A model generated the notes under the pieces. It did not search any database. It saw only the letters and a program-made list of their open reading frames with translations, and was not told where the DNA came from. A DNA stretch of 39,563 nt, taken from a bacterium 1xD42-87. Its GTDB lineage: Bacteria > Bacillota > Clostridia > Lachnospirales > Lachnospiraceae. Shown here one piece after another: positions 25,087 through 32,359 of this stretch. Positions within the stretch are counted from its first letter, which is position 1. Every line of letters begins with the position of its first letter. The stretch is from NCBI GenBank assembly GCA_003611805.1, contig RAYM01000049.1:1-39563 (forward strand). Direction: 5' to 3'. A program made the translations under genes and the position numbers.

Positions 25087-25998
25087 TTATAAAAGAAGTT
25101 TCTGCAAATCTTCCACCTTCTCTATATTGATCACTTTCACATCCCGATTAATTTTCCTCATAAATCCGGACAGCGTCTTGCCCGGTCCGATCTCGATAAA
25201 TAAGTCCGCCCCGTCCGCAATCATCCGCTCCACCGTCTGCTGCCACTTCACGGAGGAGGACACCTGCTTCTCCAAAAGGGGCTTCACATCTGCTTTGTCC
25301 TTCACATAGTCCGCTGTCACATTGGCGATGTAAGGAACGGCAATATCATGAATCTCCACTGTCTCCAGCTCCTTCGCCAGCTTCTCGCCCGCACCGACCA
25401 ACAGGGGAGAGTGGAAAGGGCCACTGACCTTTAACGGCACGCATCTCTTTGCGCCTGCTGCCGTCAGCTTCTCCACTGCTGCCTGCGCCGCCCCTTCCTC
25501 GCCAGTAATCACAACCTGACCCGGGCAGTTATAATTGGCAATCGTCACCATTCCGGGCGTCTCCTCACAAATCTGCTCAATCACTGCCGTATCCAGTCCA
25601 AGCACTGCCACCATAGCGCCGCCCTGCGGCACCGCTTCCTGCATGTAAATGCCGCGCTTGCGCACGATTTTAAACACATCCTCCGGGCTCATCACGCCGC
25701 TTGCCACTAGCGCGCCGTACTCGCCGAGACTTAAGCCGCCCGTGATATCGGGCTTCACGCCCTTCTCTTCCACAGCTTTCAGTATTGCCACCTCTACGGC
25801 AAGCATGGCAATCTGCGTATACTCCGTAATATTAATCTGTTCGTTCTCCTCAAAGCAGAGCGCCGCCACATCTAACCCGCTTGCCTTACCTGCCAGCTCA
25901 AACATCTCTTTGCAGACCGGAATCTGCTCATAGAAATCCTTTCCCATCCCCACATACTGCGCTCCCTGTCCCGGGAACATAAAAACAGTCTTTCCCAT
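25087..25998 (-). CDS. fabD: Malonyl-CoA:ACP transacylase
   Basis: This 303-residue enzyme loads malonyl groups onto ACP. It starts FMFPGQGAQYVGMGKDFYEQ, and the nucleophile is S90 in ITGGLSLGEYGAL. The usual GHSLGE is changed to GLSLGE, so the residue before the serine is Leu rather than His. The second catalytic His is kept in SGPFHSPLL, and DLFIEIGPGKTLSGFMRKI ends the domain. It is encoded 155 bases after fabK behind a hairpin and a FabT-like palindrome, so it may have its own promoter. Confidence 0.93.
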   Translation of the reverse strand: MGKTVFMFPGQGAQYVGMGKDFYEQIPVCKEMFELAGKASGLDVAALCFEENEQINITEYTQIAMLAVEVAILKAVEEKGVKPDITGGLSLGEYGALVASGVMSPEDVFKIVRKRGIYMQEAVPQGGAMVAVLGLDTAVIEQICEETPGMVTIANYNCPGQVVITGEEGAAQAAVEKLTAAGAKRCVPLKVSGPFHSPLLVGAGEKLAKELETVEIHDIAVPYIANVTADYVKDKADVKPLLEKQVSSSVKWQQTVERMIADGADLFIEIGPGKTLSGFMRKINRDVKVINIEKVEDLQKLLL

Positions 25999-26047
25999 AA
26001 TTGAATACCTTCCTTTCCCGTATGATTCCCCTTGCCGTCATAAATAT

Positions 26048-26060
26048 TTTGAATTTCAAA
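26048..26060. promoter_or_regulatory. FabT-like operator before fabD
   Basis: TTTGA-ATT-TCAAA is a perfect palindrome matching the core of the FabT box (TTTGA-N3-TCAAA) known from streptococci and lactococci. On the minus strand it overlaps an AATACT -10-like box about 50 bases before the fabD start. Confidence 0.6.
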
Positions 26061-26074
26061 GTATTTATTTGAGA

Positions 26075-26102
26075 AAAAAGCAAGCCGCACAGCTTGCTTT
26101 TT
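26075..26102. terminator. Hairpin between fabK and fabD
   Basis: AAAAAGCAAGC (26075-26085) pairs with GCTTGCTTTTT (26092-26102) around the six-base loop CGCACA. It ends in U-tracts in both directions and could attenuate read-through from acpP-fabK into fabD, upstream of the FabT-like site. Confidence 0.65.
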
Positions 26103-26153
26103 CAGCATCTCTCTGCTTTTTCTATCCTTCAATAGAATCTTGCCTAGTGCCTC

Positions 26154-27080
26154 TTATTTTAATTTCAGCAGAACTTCCGCCTGATTCATAATCTCTTCGA
26201 GTATCTCCGCACAGGACTGCTCTTTGTTTACCATGCCCGCAATCTGCCCTGCCATCAGGGTACCGGTCACCACATCGCCTTCCACTACCGCTTTGCGCAG
26301 GGAACCGAGCGTCAGCTTCTCCATCTCTTCCAGAGAGGCGCCGTTCTTTTCCATCTGCAGATATTCTCTTGTCAGCTTATTGCGGATCTGACGGACAGGA
26401 TGTCCGTTCGCCCTGCCGGTAACCTCGGAGTCGATATCCTTCGCCGCGATCACCTTTTTCTTGTAATTCTCATGTACGGTACACTCCGTCGCCGTCAGGA
26501 ACCGTGTACCCATCTGAACCGCCGCCGCGCCCAACATCATAGCCGCCGCAAAACCTCTGCCGTCTGCGATGCCGCCCGCCGCTATCACAGGAACGCTGAC
26601 CGCATCCGCTACCTGCGGCACAAGGGTCATCGTCGTCGCCTCGCCGATATGTCCGCCGGACTCCATGCCCTCAGCGATCACAGCGTCCGCGCCCGCGCGC
26701 TCCATCATCTTCGCCAGAGCGACGCTTGCCACCACGGGAAGCACCTTGATTCCTGCCTCTTTCCACATCGCCATATACTTGCCCGGATTCCCTGCGCCGG
26801 TGGTAACCACCTTAACGCCTTCCTCCACGATCACCTTTGCAATCTCGTCTGCCTCCGGGTTCATCAGCATCACATTCACGCCGAAAGGCTTCTTCGTCAG
26901 TTCTTTCGTCTTCTGAATCTGTTCTCTCACAAATGATGCCGGTGCGCCGCCCGCGCCGATAATGCCAAGCGCGCCCGCTTCCGATACTGCCGCCGCCAGA
27001 TGATATTCCGCGACCCATGCCATGCCACCCTGAAAGATCGGATATGCAATCCCCAGAAGTTCCGTAATTTTTGTCTTCAT
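26154..27080 (-). CDS. fabK: Enoyl-ACP reductase II (FMN-dependent)
   Basis: This 308-residue enzyme reduces the enoyl-ACP double bond, the last step of each elongation round, and replaces FabI. It closely follows pneumococcal FabK: MKTKITELLGIAYPIFQGGM at the start, VKVVTTGAGNPGKYM, catalytic-region H144 in AEGMESGGHIGE, IPVIAAGGIADGRGF and GAAAVQMGTRFLTATE. It lacks the extra cysteine region of the paralog at 21317-22372. FabK-based cells are usually insensitive to FabI inhibitors such as triclosan (family knowledge). It is encoded 103 bases after acpP. Confidence 0.94.
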   Translation of the reverse strand: MKTKITELLGIAYPIFQGGMAWVAEYHLAAAVSEAGALGIIGAGGAPASFVREQIQKTKELTKKPFGVNVMLMNPEADEIAKVIVEEGVKVVTTGAGNPGKYMAMWKEAGIKVLPVVASVALAKMMERAGADAVIAEGMESGGHIGEATTMTLVPQVADAVSVPVIAAGGIADGRGFAAAMMLGAAAVQMGTRFLTATECTVHENYKKKVIAAKDIDSEVTGRANGHPVRQIRNKLTREYLQMEKNGASLEEMEKLTLGSLRKAVVEGDVVTGTLMAGQIAGMVNKEQSCAEILEEIMNQAEVLLKLK

Positions 27081-27123
27081 TCTATAAACCTCAACCTCAA
27101 GCCGCTGCCCGCCGGCGACAGTT

Positions 27124-27144
27124 CAGAGAATGCCCCGCACTCTC
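27124..27144. repeat. GAGAATGC hairpin between acpP and fabK
   Basis: GAGAATGC (27126-27133) pairs with GCACTCTC (27137-27144) with one mismatch and a CCC loop. The left arm with its flank (CAGAGAATGCC) matches the hairpin in front of rsmI. Confidence 0.45.
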
Positions 27145-27183
27145 CTCACATTTTTTAAGACTGCCGTAAATCAAAACTACGGT

Positions 27184-27417
27184 TTACGCCTCTACACCCT
27201 TGCTCTTCATATACTCAACTACAGCGCCCACTGTCGTAATCTGTTCTAAGTCCTCGGAAGGAATCTCCACGCCGTACTCCTCCTCGAAAGCCATAACCAG
27301 CTCGAATAAATCCAGAGAATCCGCGCCAAGATCGTCCTTGAAAGAAGAATCCTCGTTAATTTCTACGCCGTCCAAGTTTAACTGTTCCTGAATAATCTCA
27401 ATTACTCTCTCTAACAT
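27184..27417 (-). CDS. acpP: Acyl carrier protein
   Basis: This 77-residue acidic four-helix protein carries growing acyl chains. The phosphopantetheine is attached to S34 in the DSL motif (DDLGADSLDLFELVMAFEE). The start MLERVIEIIQEQLNLDG at 27417 is preferred, with AAAGGAG upstream; a frame extension to 27456 would reach into the operator. It is the first gene of the fatty-acid cluster, directly behind tandem promoters and a FabT-like box. Confidence 0.95.
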   Translation of the reverse strand: MLERVIEIIQEQLNLDGVEINEDSSFKDDLGADSLDLFELVMAFEEEYGVEIPSEDLEQITTVGAVVEYMKSKGVEA

Positions 27418-27448
27418 TTTCCTGTTCTCCTTTTCGTCATTAAAATAG

Positions 27449-27489
27449 TTTGACATTCAAAGTATATTATCTGGTCTGACATTTGTCAA
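27449..27489 (-). promoter_or_regulatory. acpP promoter with overlapping FabT-like operator
   Basis: On the minus strand TTGACA (27484-27489), a 17-base spacer and TATACT (27461-27466) form a strong promoter. A perfect palindrome TTTGA-CAT-TCAAA (27449-27461) starts at the last base of the -10 and covers the start site, an ideal place for a repressor. It matches the FabT box core, implying a MarR-type repressor encoded elsewhere. Confidence 0.7.
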
Positions 27490-27494
27490 TCATA

Positions 27495-27522
27495 ATTTTA
27501 CGGATTCTGGGACTTTTGTCAA
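27495..27522 (-). promoter_or_regulatory. Second, upstream acpP promoter
   Basis: TTGACA (27517-27522) and TAAAAT (27495-27500) with a 16-base spacer lie 33 bases upstream of the main promoter. Both -35 boxes are inside a repeated TGATTGACAAA. The upstream copy is also half of the inverted repeat TTGTCA/TGACAA. Confidence 0.45.
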
Positions 27523-27576
27523 TCACTTTGACAATAAATATTAATAAATTTCTCATATTCCCATGGATTGCGCAGC

Positions 27577-28428
27577 TCAGCACATTCCTGTGCCATGAAT
27601 TGCCGCGTAGATTTCCCTTTTTGCCACGCCACGATCTTTTGCGACCTGTTTCATGGCAGCCTTTTCATCCATCCCTCCCTTCGTGTAAAACGACATATGC
27701 GCCTCAATCGTCATACTCTGCCATGACGCCTGCCTCTCCTCTTCCTTCTGCCGCAGACTCTTTCCCTCTACCACAAGCACATACTCCCCACGCGGCTCCT
27801 CCCGTCCATAGAGGGAGAGCGCCGCCCCGATCGTGGTCGGCAGCACCGTCTCAAACTTTTTTGTCAGCTCCCTGCAGAGCGTAATCCTGCGGTCGCCAAG
27901 CTCCTCATAAAGCTCCCCCAACGTCCGCACCAGATGATGGGGCGCCTCATAGATGAGAATCGTGCGTGATTCCTCCTTCAGCTCCGTAAGGATCTGCGCT
28001 TTTTCCTTTTTATCCGAAGGCAGAAACCCCTCGAAGCAGAATCGTCTGGCAGAAAGTCCCGAGAGAGTAAGCGCCGTGATACAGGCCGCCGGACCGGGCA
28101 GAGAAGTGACGGTAATACCCGCCTCCTGGCATTTCTGTACGAGCACTTCCCCCGGATCAGAGATCGCAGGAGTTCCCGCATCTGAAATCAGCGCCACGTT
28201 TTTTCCCAGCCGCATCTGCCCCACAAGGTAGTCTGCTTTTTCTACTTTATTATACTCGTGGTAGCTTGTCATAGAAGTCCTGATCCCGAAATGGTTCAGA
28301 AGTTTTATGCTGTTACGCGTATCCTCCGCCGCGATCAGATCTACGCTCTGCAGCGTCTCCGCCACCCGCGGCGTCATATCCCCCAGATTCCCAATCGGTG
28401 TCGCACACAGATATAACATTCCCGACAT
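27577..28428 (-). CDS. rsmI: 16S rRNA 2'-O-ribose C1402 methyltransferase
   Basis: This 283-residue SAM-dependent enzyme of the tetrapyrrole-methylase fold methylates C1402 in the ribosomal decoding centre. It shows GMLYLCATPIGNLGDMTPRV, LIAAEDTRNSIKLLNHFGI, ALISDAGTPAISDPGEVLV and TSLPGPAACITALTLSGL, all typical of RsmI. ATG 28428 is chosen for the GGGAGGA site seven bases upstream. It follows trmN6 after a 120-base spacer filled by two hairpins. In Bacillus yabC (rsmI) holds the same position. Confidence 0.94.
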   Translation of the reverse strand: MSGMLYLCATPIGNLGDMTPRVAETLQSVDLIAAEDTRNSIKLLNHFGIRTSMTSYHEYNKVEKADYLVGQMRLGKNVALISDAGTPAISDPGEVLVQKCQEAGITVTSLPGPAACITALTLSGLSARRFCFEGFLPSDKKEKAQILTELKEESRTILIYEAPHHLVRTLGELYEELGDRRITLCRELTKKFETVLPTTIGAALSLYGREEPRGEYVLVVEGKSLRQKEEERQASWQSMTIEAHMSFYTKGGMDEKAAMKQVAKDRGVAKREIYAAIHGTGMC

Positions 28429-28451
28429 AGCCTGTTCCTCCCAGTCCGTAC

Positions 28452-28547
28452 AGAGAATGCCGCTTTTCAGGCATTCTCTCACGCAAAATATAGTACTTCT
28501 TGACGTTCCGTCCTATGGCGGGACGTCTTTAGGAGTACTTTTTGCGT
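28452..28547 (-). ncRNA. Two hairpins filling the trmN6-rsmI spacer (structured leader)
   Basis: A long imperfect stem runs from 28481 to 28547: outer ACGCAAAA, then AGTACT, then GACGT and CCG/CGG pairs around a CATA loop. It starts two bases after the trmN6 stop. A second, perfect 10-bp stem AGAGAATGCC/GGCATTCTCT (28452-28461 and 28470-28479) follows before the rsmI ribosome binding site. Neither has a U-tract, so they look like RNA processing, stability or control elements, or a dispersed repeat, rather than a terminator. Confidence 0.5.
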
Positions 28548-28549
28548 TG

Positions 28550-29296
28550 TTAGTAGCCATACACCTCGTAAATCTCCGGCGTATACACGCCCGGCTCCTC
28601 ATACACAACCAACGGTTTCTCCACTGCCATGCGCGGTCTGCCGCCCCGTACCGCCTCCAGAAGAACCATATTGGGTTCTTTATCCACAAATGGATATACC
28701 AGCCGCATTCTCTTTGGCTCCAGCTTATATTTCGTCAGCGTCACAATAATTTCCGCCAGCCGGAAAGGTCTGTGCACGAGAAAAAATCTGCCGCCTGGCA
28801 CAAGAAGTCTTGCCGTCTGCGAAACCACGTCCTCCAGCGTGCAGAGAATCTCATGTCTTGCAATTGCCTTCGCGTCCGTCGGATTTTGCAGACCATGCTG
28901 CCCGATCATATAGGGCGGATTACAGGTAATAACGTCAAAGGAAGCAGCGTCAAACAGCTGATCTGCCTCCTTGATATCCCCCGTAACAATATCTATTTTT
29001 TCTTCCAGCCCGTTTAAGGCGACACTCCGCCCTGCCATCTCCGCGCTGTCCGCCTGAATCTCCAATCCGGTCAGATGCGCCGCTTTCGTCTTTGCCTCCA
29101 GCAGAATGGGAATAATCCCCGTTCCCGTTCCCAGATCCAGGACCCGGGCGCCTTCCTTCACAACAGCAAAGCCCGACAGCAGCACAGCATCCATTCCGAA
29201 ACAAAACCGCTCCGAATCCTGTATGATACCGTACCCGTTCCTTTGCAGATCATCTATTCTCTCATTCTCTTTCAGAGGTATATTTTGCTTCAGCAC
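28550..29296 (-). CDS. TrmN6-like tRNA/rRNA adenine N6-methyltransferase
   Basis: This 248-residue Rossmann methyltransferase is of the YabB/TrmN6 type, which methylates A37 of tRNA-Val in E. coli. The SAM motif is VLDLGTGTGIIPILLEAK, the acidic strand LTGLEIQADSAEMA, and the catalytic NPPY is in FDVITCNPPYMIGQHG. A GTG start with GGAG eight bases upstream is used. It follows ricT by 15 bases. The Bacillus block has yabA before yabB; here yabA is absent. Confidence 0.88.
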   Translation of the reverse strand: MLKQNIPLKENERIDDLQRNGYGIIQDSERFCFGMDAVLLSGFAVVKEGARVLDLGTGTGIIPILLEAKTKAAHLTGLEIQADSAEMAGRSVALNGLEEKIDIVTGDIKEADQLFDAASFDVITCNPPYMIGQHGLQNPTDAKAIARHEILCTLEDVVSQTARLLVPGGRFFLVHRPFRLAEIIVTLTKYKLEPKRMRLVYPFVDKEPNMVLLEAVRGGRPRMAVEKPLVVYEEPGVYTPEIYEVYGY

Positions 29297-29311
29297 CGCC
29301 CATTCTCCGAT

Positions 29312-30211
29312 TTAATTCCCTTGCCCATCCTTTTTTTCCAGCTTCTCAAGCTCTTTCAGTTCAGCGTCGTTCGCCTCCGACTTGCGGTTCTTGCCATGCC
29401 TTCTCTTAAAGCGGAGCTGATCCGCCCGGTACTCCTGAATCTCTTTCTCATCGCCCACATCCACGATAACCTTCACAAGCTGCCGCAGCACATTTACACT
29501 CTGCACTTCGCCTTTTAACCCGTCATCGGTCGTCACATAATCTCCCACATTCGGCAGCTTTTTGTTCAGTTCCTCGTACGTCTCCTCCTCATTTTTCAGA
29601 CAGCACATCAGTCTGCCGCAGACGCCGGAAATCTTTGTGGGATTTAAGGACAAGTTCTGTTCCTTCGCCATCTTGATGGACACCGGCGCAAACTCCGACA
29701 GATGGGTATGACAGCACAGCGGTCGCCCGCAAATACCAATGCCGCCCAAGATCTTCGTCTCATCCCTCACACCGATCTGCCGCAACTCGATCCTTGTCTT
29801 AAACACGGAAGCCAGATCCTTCACCAGCTCCCTGAAATCAATACGACCGTCCGCCGTGAAATAAAAGAGCACTTTGTTGTTGTCGAACGTATACTCTGCA
29901 TCAATCAGTTTCATCTGCAGACCATGTTTCCTTATCTTTTCCAGACAAATTTTGAAGGCGTCTTTCTCCTTCTGCCTGTTCGACGCCTCCTGCTCATCAT
30001 CTTTCTGATTCGCTATCCTTAATACCGATTTCAGAGGCTGAATTACCTTGTCCGCCTCCACCTCCCTGGGCGCTCCGATCACTGTGCCGTACTCAATGCC
30101 CCGGGCAGTCTCCACGATTACATGATCCCCCTGTTTAATTTCCAGTTTCCCCGGGTCAAAAAAATATACTTTACCGGCGGTACGAAACCGCACGCCTATT
30201 ACTTTGATCAT
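29312..30211 (-). CDS. ricT: RicT (YaaT, PSP1 domain) stage 0 sporulation protein
   Basis: This 299-residue protein has a PSP1 domain. In Bacillus RicT acts with RicA and RicF as an iron-sulfur complex that helps RNase Y mature mRNAs and promotes sporulation, competence and biofilm formation. Conserved features are KVIGVRFRTAGKVYFFDPG, RGIEYGTVIG and two cysteine clusters, GGIGICGRPLCCHTHL and ISGVCGRLMCCLKNEEETY. The C-terminal tail is Lys/Glu-rich. It is encoded 19 bases after holB, as in Bacillus. Confidence 0.92.
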   Translation of the reverse strand: MIKVIGVRFRTAGKVYFFDPGKLEIKQGDHVIVETARGIEYGTVIGAPREVEADKVIQPLKSVLRIANQKDDEQEASNRQKEKDAFKICLEKIRKHGLQMKLIDAEYTFDNNKVLFYFTADGRIDFRELVKDLASVFKTRIELRQIGVRDETKILGGIGICGRPLCCHTHLSEFAPVSIKMAKEQNLSLNPTKISGVCGRLMCCLKNEEETYEELNKKLPNVGDYVTTDDGLKGEVQSVNVLRQLVKVIVDVGDEKEIQEYRADQLRFKRRHGKNRKSEANDAELKELEKLEKKDGQGN

Positions 30212-30230
30212 AATCTATCTACCTCCATAT

Positions 30231-31220
30231 TCAGTTTTCCTTAATAGTCAGCAGCAAAAGCTCCATCGTCAAATCAAAATTGACGTTAGCTTCCAGTCTT
30301 CTTTTCGCCTGCTGCAGCGCATTCACAATCGTCTCAATCCCCTCATAGGTGCTTCTGTCCGCCACCTTTCTAATCTGCTGGATTTCATTGCGGAAAATCA
30401 TACAATTCATGTCTTTCGTCGCCTTATACAAAAGCACATCCCTGTACCAGACTGTCAAAATATCCAGATAATCATTGATATCCAGATTGTACTCCGTAAT
30501 CTTCTTGATCGCCTTGACGATCTCGTTTATCTCCATGTCATTGATGTACTTCACCAGCGAGATGGCTTCTTCCTTAACCTTTTCAAACTCCTCGCTGCCT
30601 GCCAGATGCTTCGCCTTTCCCACATTTCCTCTCGCAAAGGCAACGCATATATTCGCTTTATAGTCCGGTACCGCCAGCTCCTCCATCAGATATTTTTTTA
30701 CAAGCGCATCCGACACTGGCTTCATATTGAGTACCACGCAGCGGCTTATAATCGTAGGCAGGAGTTCCTCCACGTTGGAGGTAAGGATCAGAATGACCGC
30801 GTAAGCCGGTGGTTCCTCCAGCGTCTTTAAAAGCGCGTTCTGTGCCTGCGGTGTCATTTTCTCACCCTCGTTCATAATATAAATCTTGCGCGGGCTGCTA
30901 TATGGTTTGATTCCGATATCGTTATTGATCTGCTCCCTGATATCCTCCACGCCGATGGTATTCGGTTTTTCGTGGCTGACATAAATAATATCCGGCTGAT
31001 TGCGGCTGATCGCCTGCTTACAGGAATGGCACTCCCCGCAGGGCTCTGTACCGCCCTTTTCACATTGCAGTGCCATCGCAAAAAGACGGGCGATAAACTC
31101 CTTGCCCGCATTGCGCTCGCCGTTAATGATATAAGCGTGGGAAACCTTGTCCGTCTCAATCGCATTCCGTATATGCTGCTTCAGCTCTTCCTGCCCGACA
31201 ATATCCGAAAACTTTGCCAT
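30231..31220 (-). CDS. holB: DNA polymerase III delta' subunit
   Basis: This 329-residue clamp-loader subunit has FSDIVGQEELKQHIRNAI, a degenerate P-loop (INGERNAGKEFIARLF) as usual for delta', a zinc module with clustered cysteines (EPCGECHSCKQ), the KIYIMNEGEKMTPQAQNALL segment and TLEEPPAYAVILILTSN followed by SRC (PTIISRCVV). It helps load the sliding clamp onto primed DNA. ATG 31220 with GGGGGA upstream is the proper start; a longer frame overlaps yaaR. The order yaaR-holB-ricT is the conserved Firmicute arrangement. Confidence 0.93.
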   Translation of the reverse strand: MAKFSDIVGQEELKQHIRNAIETDKVSHAYIINGERNAGKEFIARLFAMALQCEKGGTEPCGECHSCKQAISRNQPDIIYVSHEKPNTIGVEDIREQINNDIGIKPYSSPRKIYIMNEGEKMTPQAQNALLKTLEEPPAYAVILILTSNVEELLPTIISRCVVLNMKPVSDALVKKYLMEELAVPDYKANICVAFARGNVGKAKHLAGSEEFEKVKEEAISLVKYINDMEINEIVKAIKKITEYNLDINDYLDILTVWYRDVLLYKATKDMNCMIFRNEIQQIRKVADRSTYEGIETIVNALQQAKRRLEANVNFDLTMELLLLTIKEN

Positions 31221-31260
31221 ACATTTATCCCCCCGTAAGTTCCCAACCGCCATGTAGCGG

Positions 31261-31701
31261 CTAGGTAAAGATATCCAGCAGCAATCCCCGGATCTCTCCG
31301 ATTTTTTCGAGAATCGCCAGATTGTCCTGTTCATCCTTCACCAGTTCCTGTGCCAGCGCGTCCAGATTCTGGTCAATCAGACGTATGATCCCGTAAACCC
31401 GGTGCCGCCCTCTTCTGTCCAGAAAGTTTTCCCTGGAAAAAGCGTGGGACCTGTTGACAATCTCATTCAGAAAGTCCTTCACCAGCGCACGATACCGTTT
31501 CATGTCCTTGATATCGCGATGCTTTGCCAGCTTATCTCCCTGTCTGGTGATCTCCTCCATCATGCCGGTCAGGGCGTTCTGCAGGTCCTGCTCCTCAATT
31601 CTGCTGACCAGAGTGAACTTAAATGTACCGTCCGTCTCCTGCTGCTGCGTCGGCTGCGAAGCCTGCGGCGCCTGCTGTACCTGATTTACTTTTATGTCCA
31701 C
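31261..31701 (-). CDS. YaaR-family protein (DUF327)
   Basis: This 146-residue mostly helical protein is of the YaaR/DUF327 family, whose function is unknown. After a Gln-rich linker come [40 protein letters not shown] and [20 protein letters not shown], all family-like. GTG 31701 is preferred because GGGAGG lies eight bases upstream; GTG 31710 would sit on the binding site itself. It is encoded between the kinase and holB genes, as yaaR is in Bacillus. Confidence 0.85.
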   Translation of the reverse strand: MDIKVNQVQQAPQASQPTQQQETDGTFKFTLVSRIEEQDLQNALTGMMEEITRQGDKLAKHRDIKDMKRYRALVKDFLNEIVNRSHAFSRENFLDRRGRHRVYGIIRLIDQNLDALAQELVKDEQDNLAILEKIGEIRGLLLDIFT

Positions 31702-31730
31702 TCCTATCACCTCCCTGCATCGTGAGCAAC

Positions 31731-32321
31731 TTACTGTAAGTGCTCACGCAGATAATCCATGATCTCGTCCAGGCAGCTTTCAAGCTGATCATTGTAAAAG
31801 GTTTTATTTATTTTGGAGAGCGCCAGTTTTTCCTCGGAAAAATCCTGTGCATCCGCCAGATACCGTCTGCACAGTTCCTCATACTTTGGATGATCCTGTG
31901 CCTTCTCCCGGTCCAGCGCACGCTGTAAGCGCACACCGTCATCCAGCTCAATCATAATTGGAAGCACCTTATCCGCGCCGTAAAAACCACGAAGCTGATC
32001 GTAAGCTTCAAGCGTCCCTATCAGCACATATGAATGTAGCGAAAGATCAATCTCCGCATCTGCCACGGTAAAATACCGCCAGACACCGTAACAGGTATCA
32101 TAGGCTCTCGCCTCTATCACACTGCCCTGTTTCAGAAATCTCTGAAAGCCCGCTTCATCCGTAAAGTGATATTCTACACCATCCTGCTCCCCTGCCCGGA
32201 TCGGGCGGGTCGTATAAGGCACAATTGTCTTTAAAGGAACGCTTTTTTGAGCCAGTAACCTTTTATATATGGTATCTTTTCCCGACGAACTCTTGCCCAT
32301 CAGGCATACAATTTTCCCCAT
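31731..32321 (-). CDS. Guanylate kinase-like protein
   Basis: This 196-residue P-loop kinase has [15 protein letters not shown] (9-23) and the GMP-binding stretch [19 protein letters not shown], as in guanylate kinase (GMP + ATP to GDP + ADP). The lid region is shorter and less basic than in classical Gmk, so it could be a paralog with altered substrate. It occupies the place of tmk (thymidylate kinase) in the Bacillus yaaO-tmk-yaaQ-yaaR-holB order. It is encoded 29 bases before yaaR. Confidence 0.85.
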   Translation of the reverse strand: MGKIVCLMGKSSSGKDTIYKRLLAQKSVPLKTIVPYTTRPIRAGEQDGVEYHFTDEAGFQRFLKQGSVIEARAYDTCYGVWRYFTVADAEIDLSLHSYVLIGTLEAYDQLRGFYGADKVLPIMIELDDGVRLQRALDREKAQDHPKYEELCRRYLADAQDFSEEKLALSKINKTFYNDQLESCLDEIMDYLREHLQ

Positions 32322-32359
32322 GCCATTATCTTACCTTAATATAATAAGAATTTCAACCG

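Noticed and set aside
27483..27884. Plus-strand frame of 133 codons antisense to rsmI
   Set aside because: Lies over clear rsmI coding sequence and the acpP promoters; low-complexity Pro/Ser-rich shadow.
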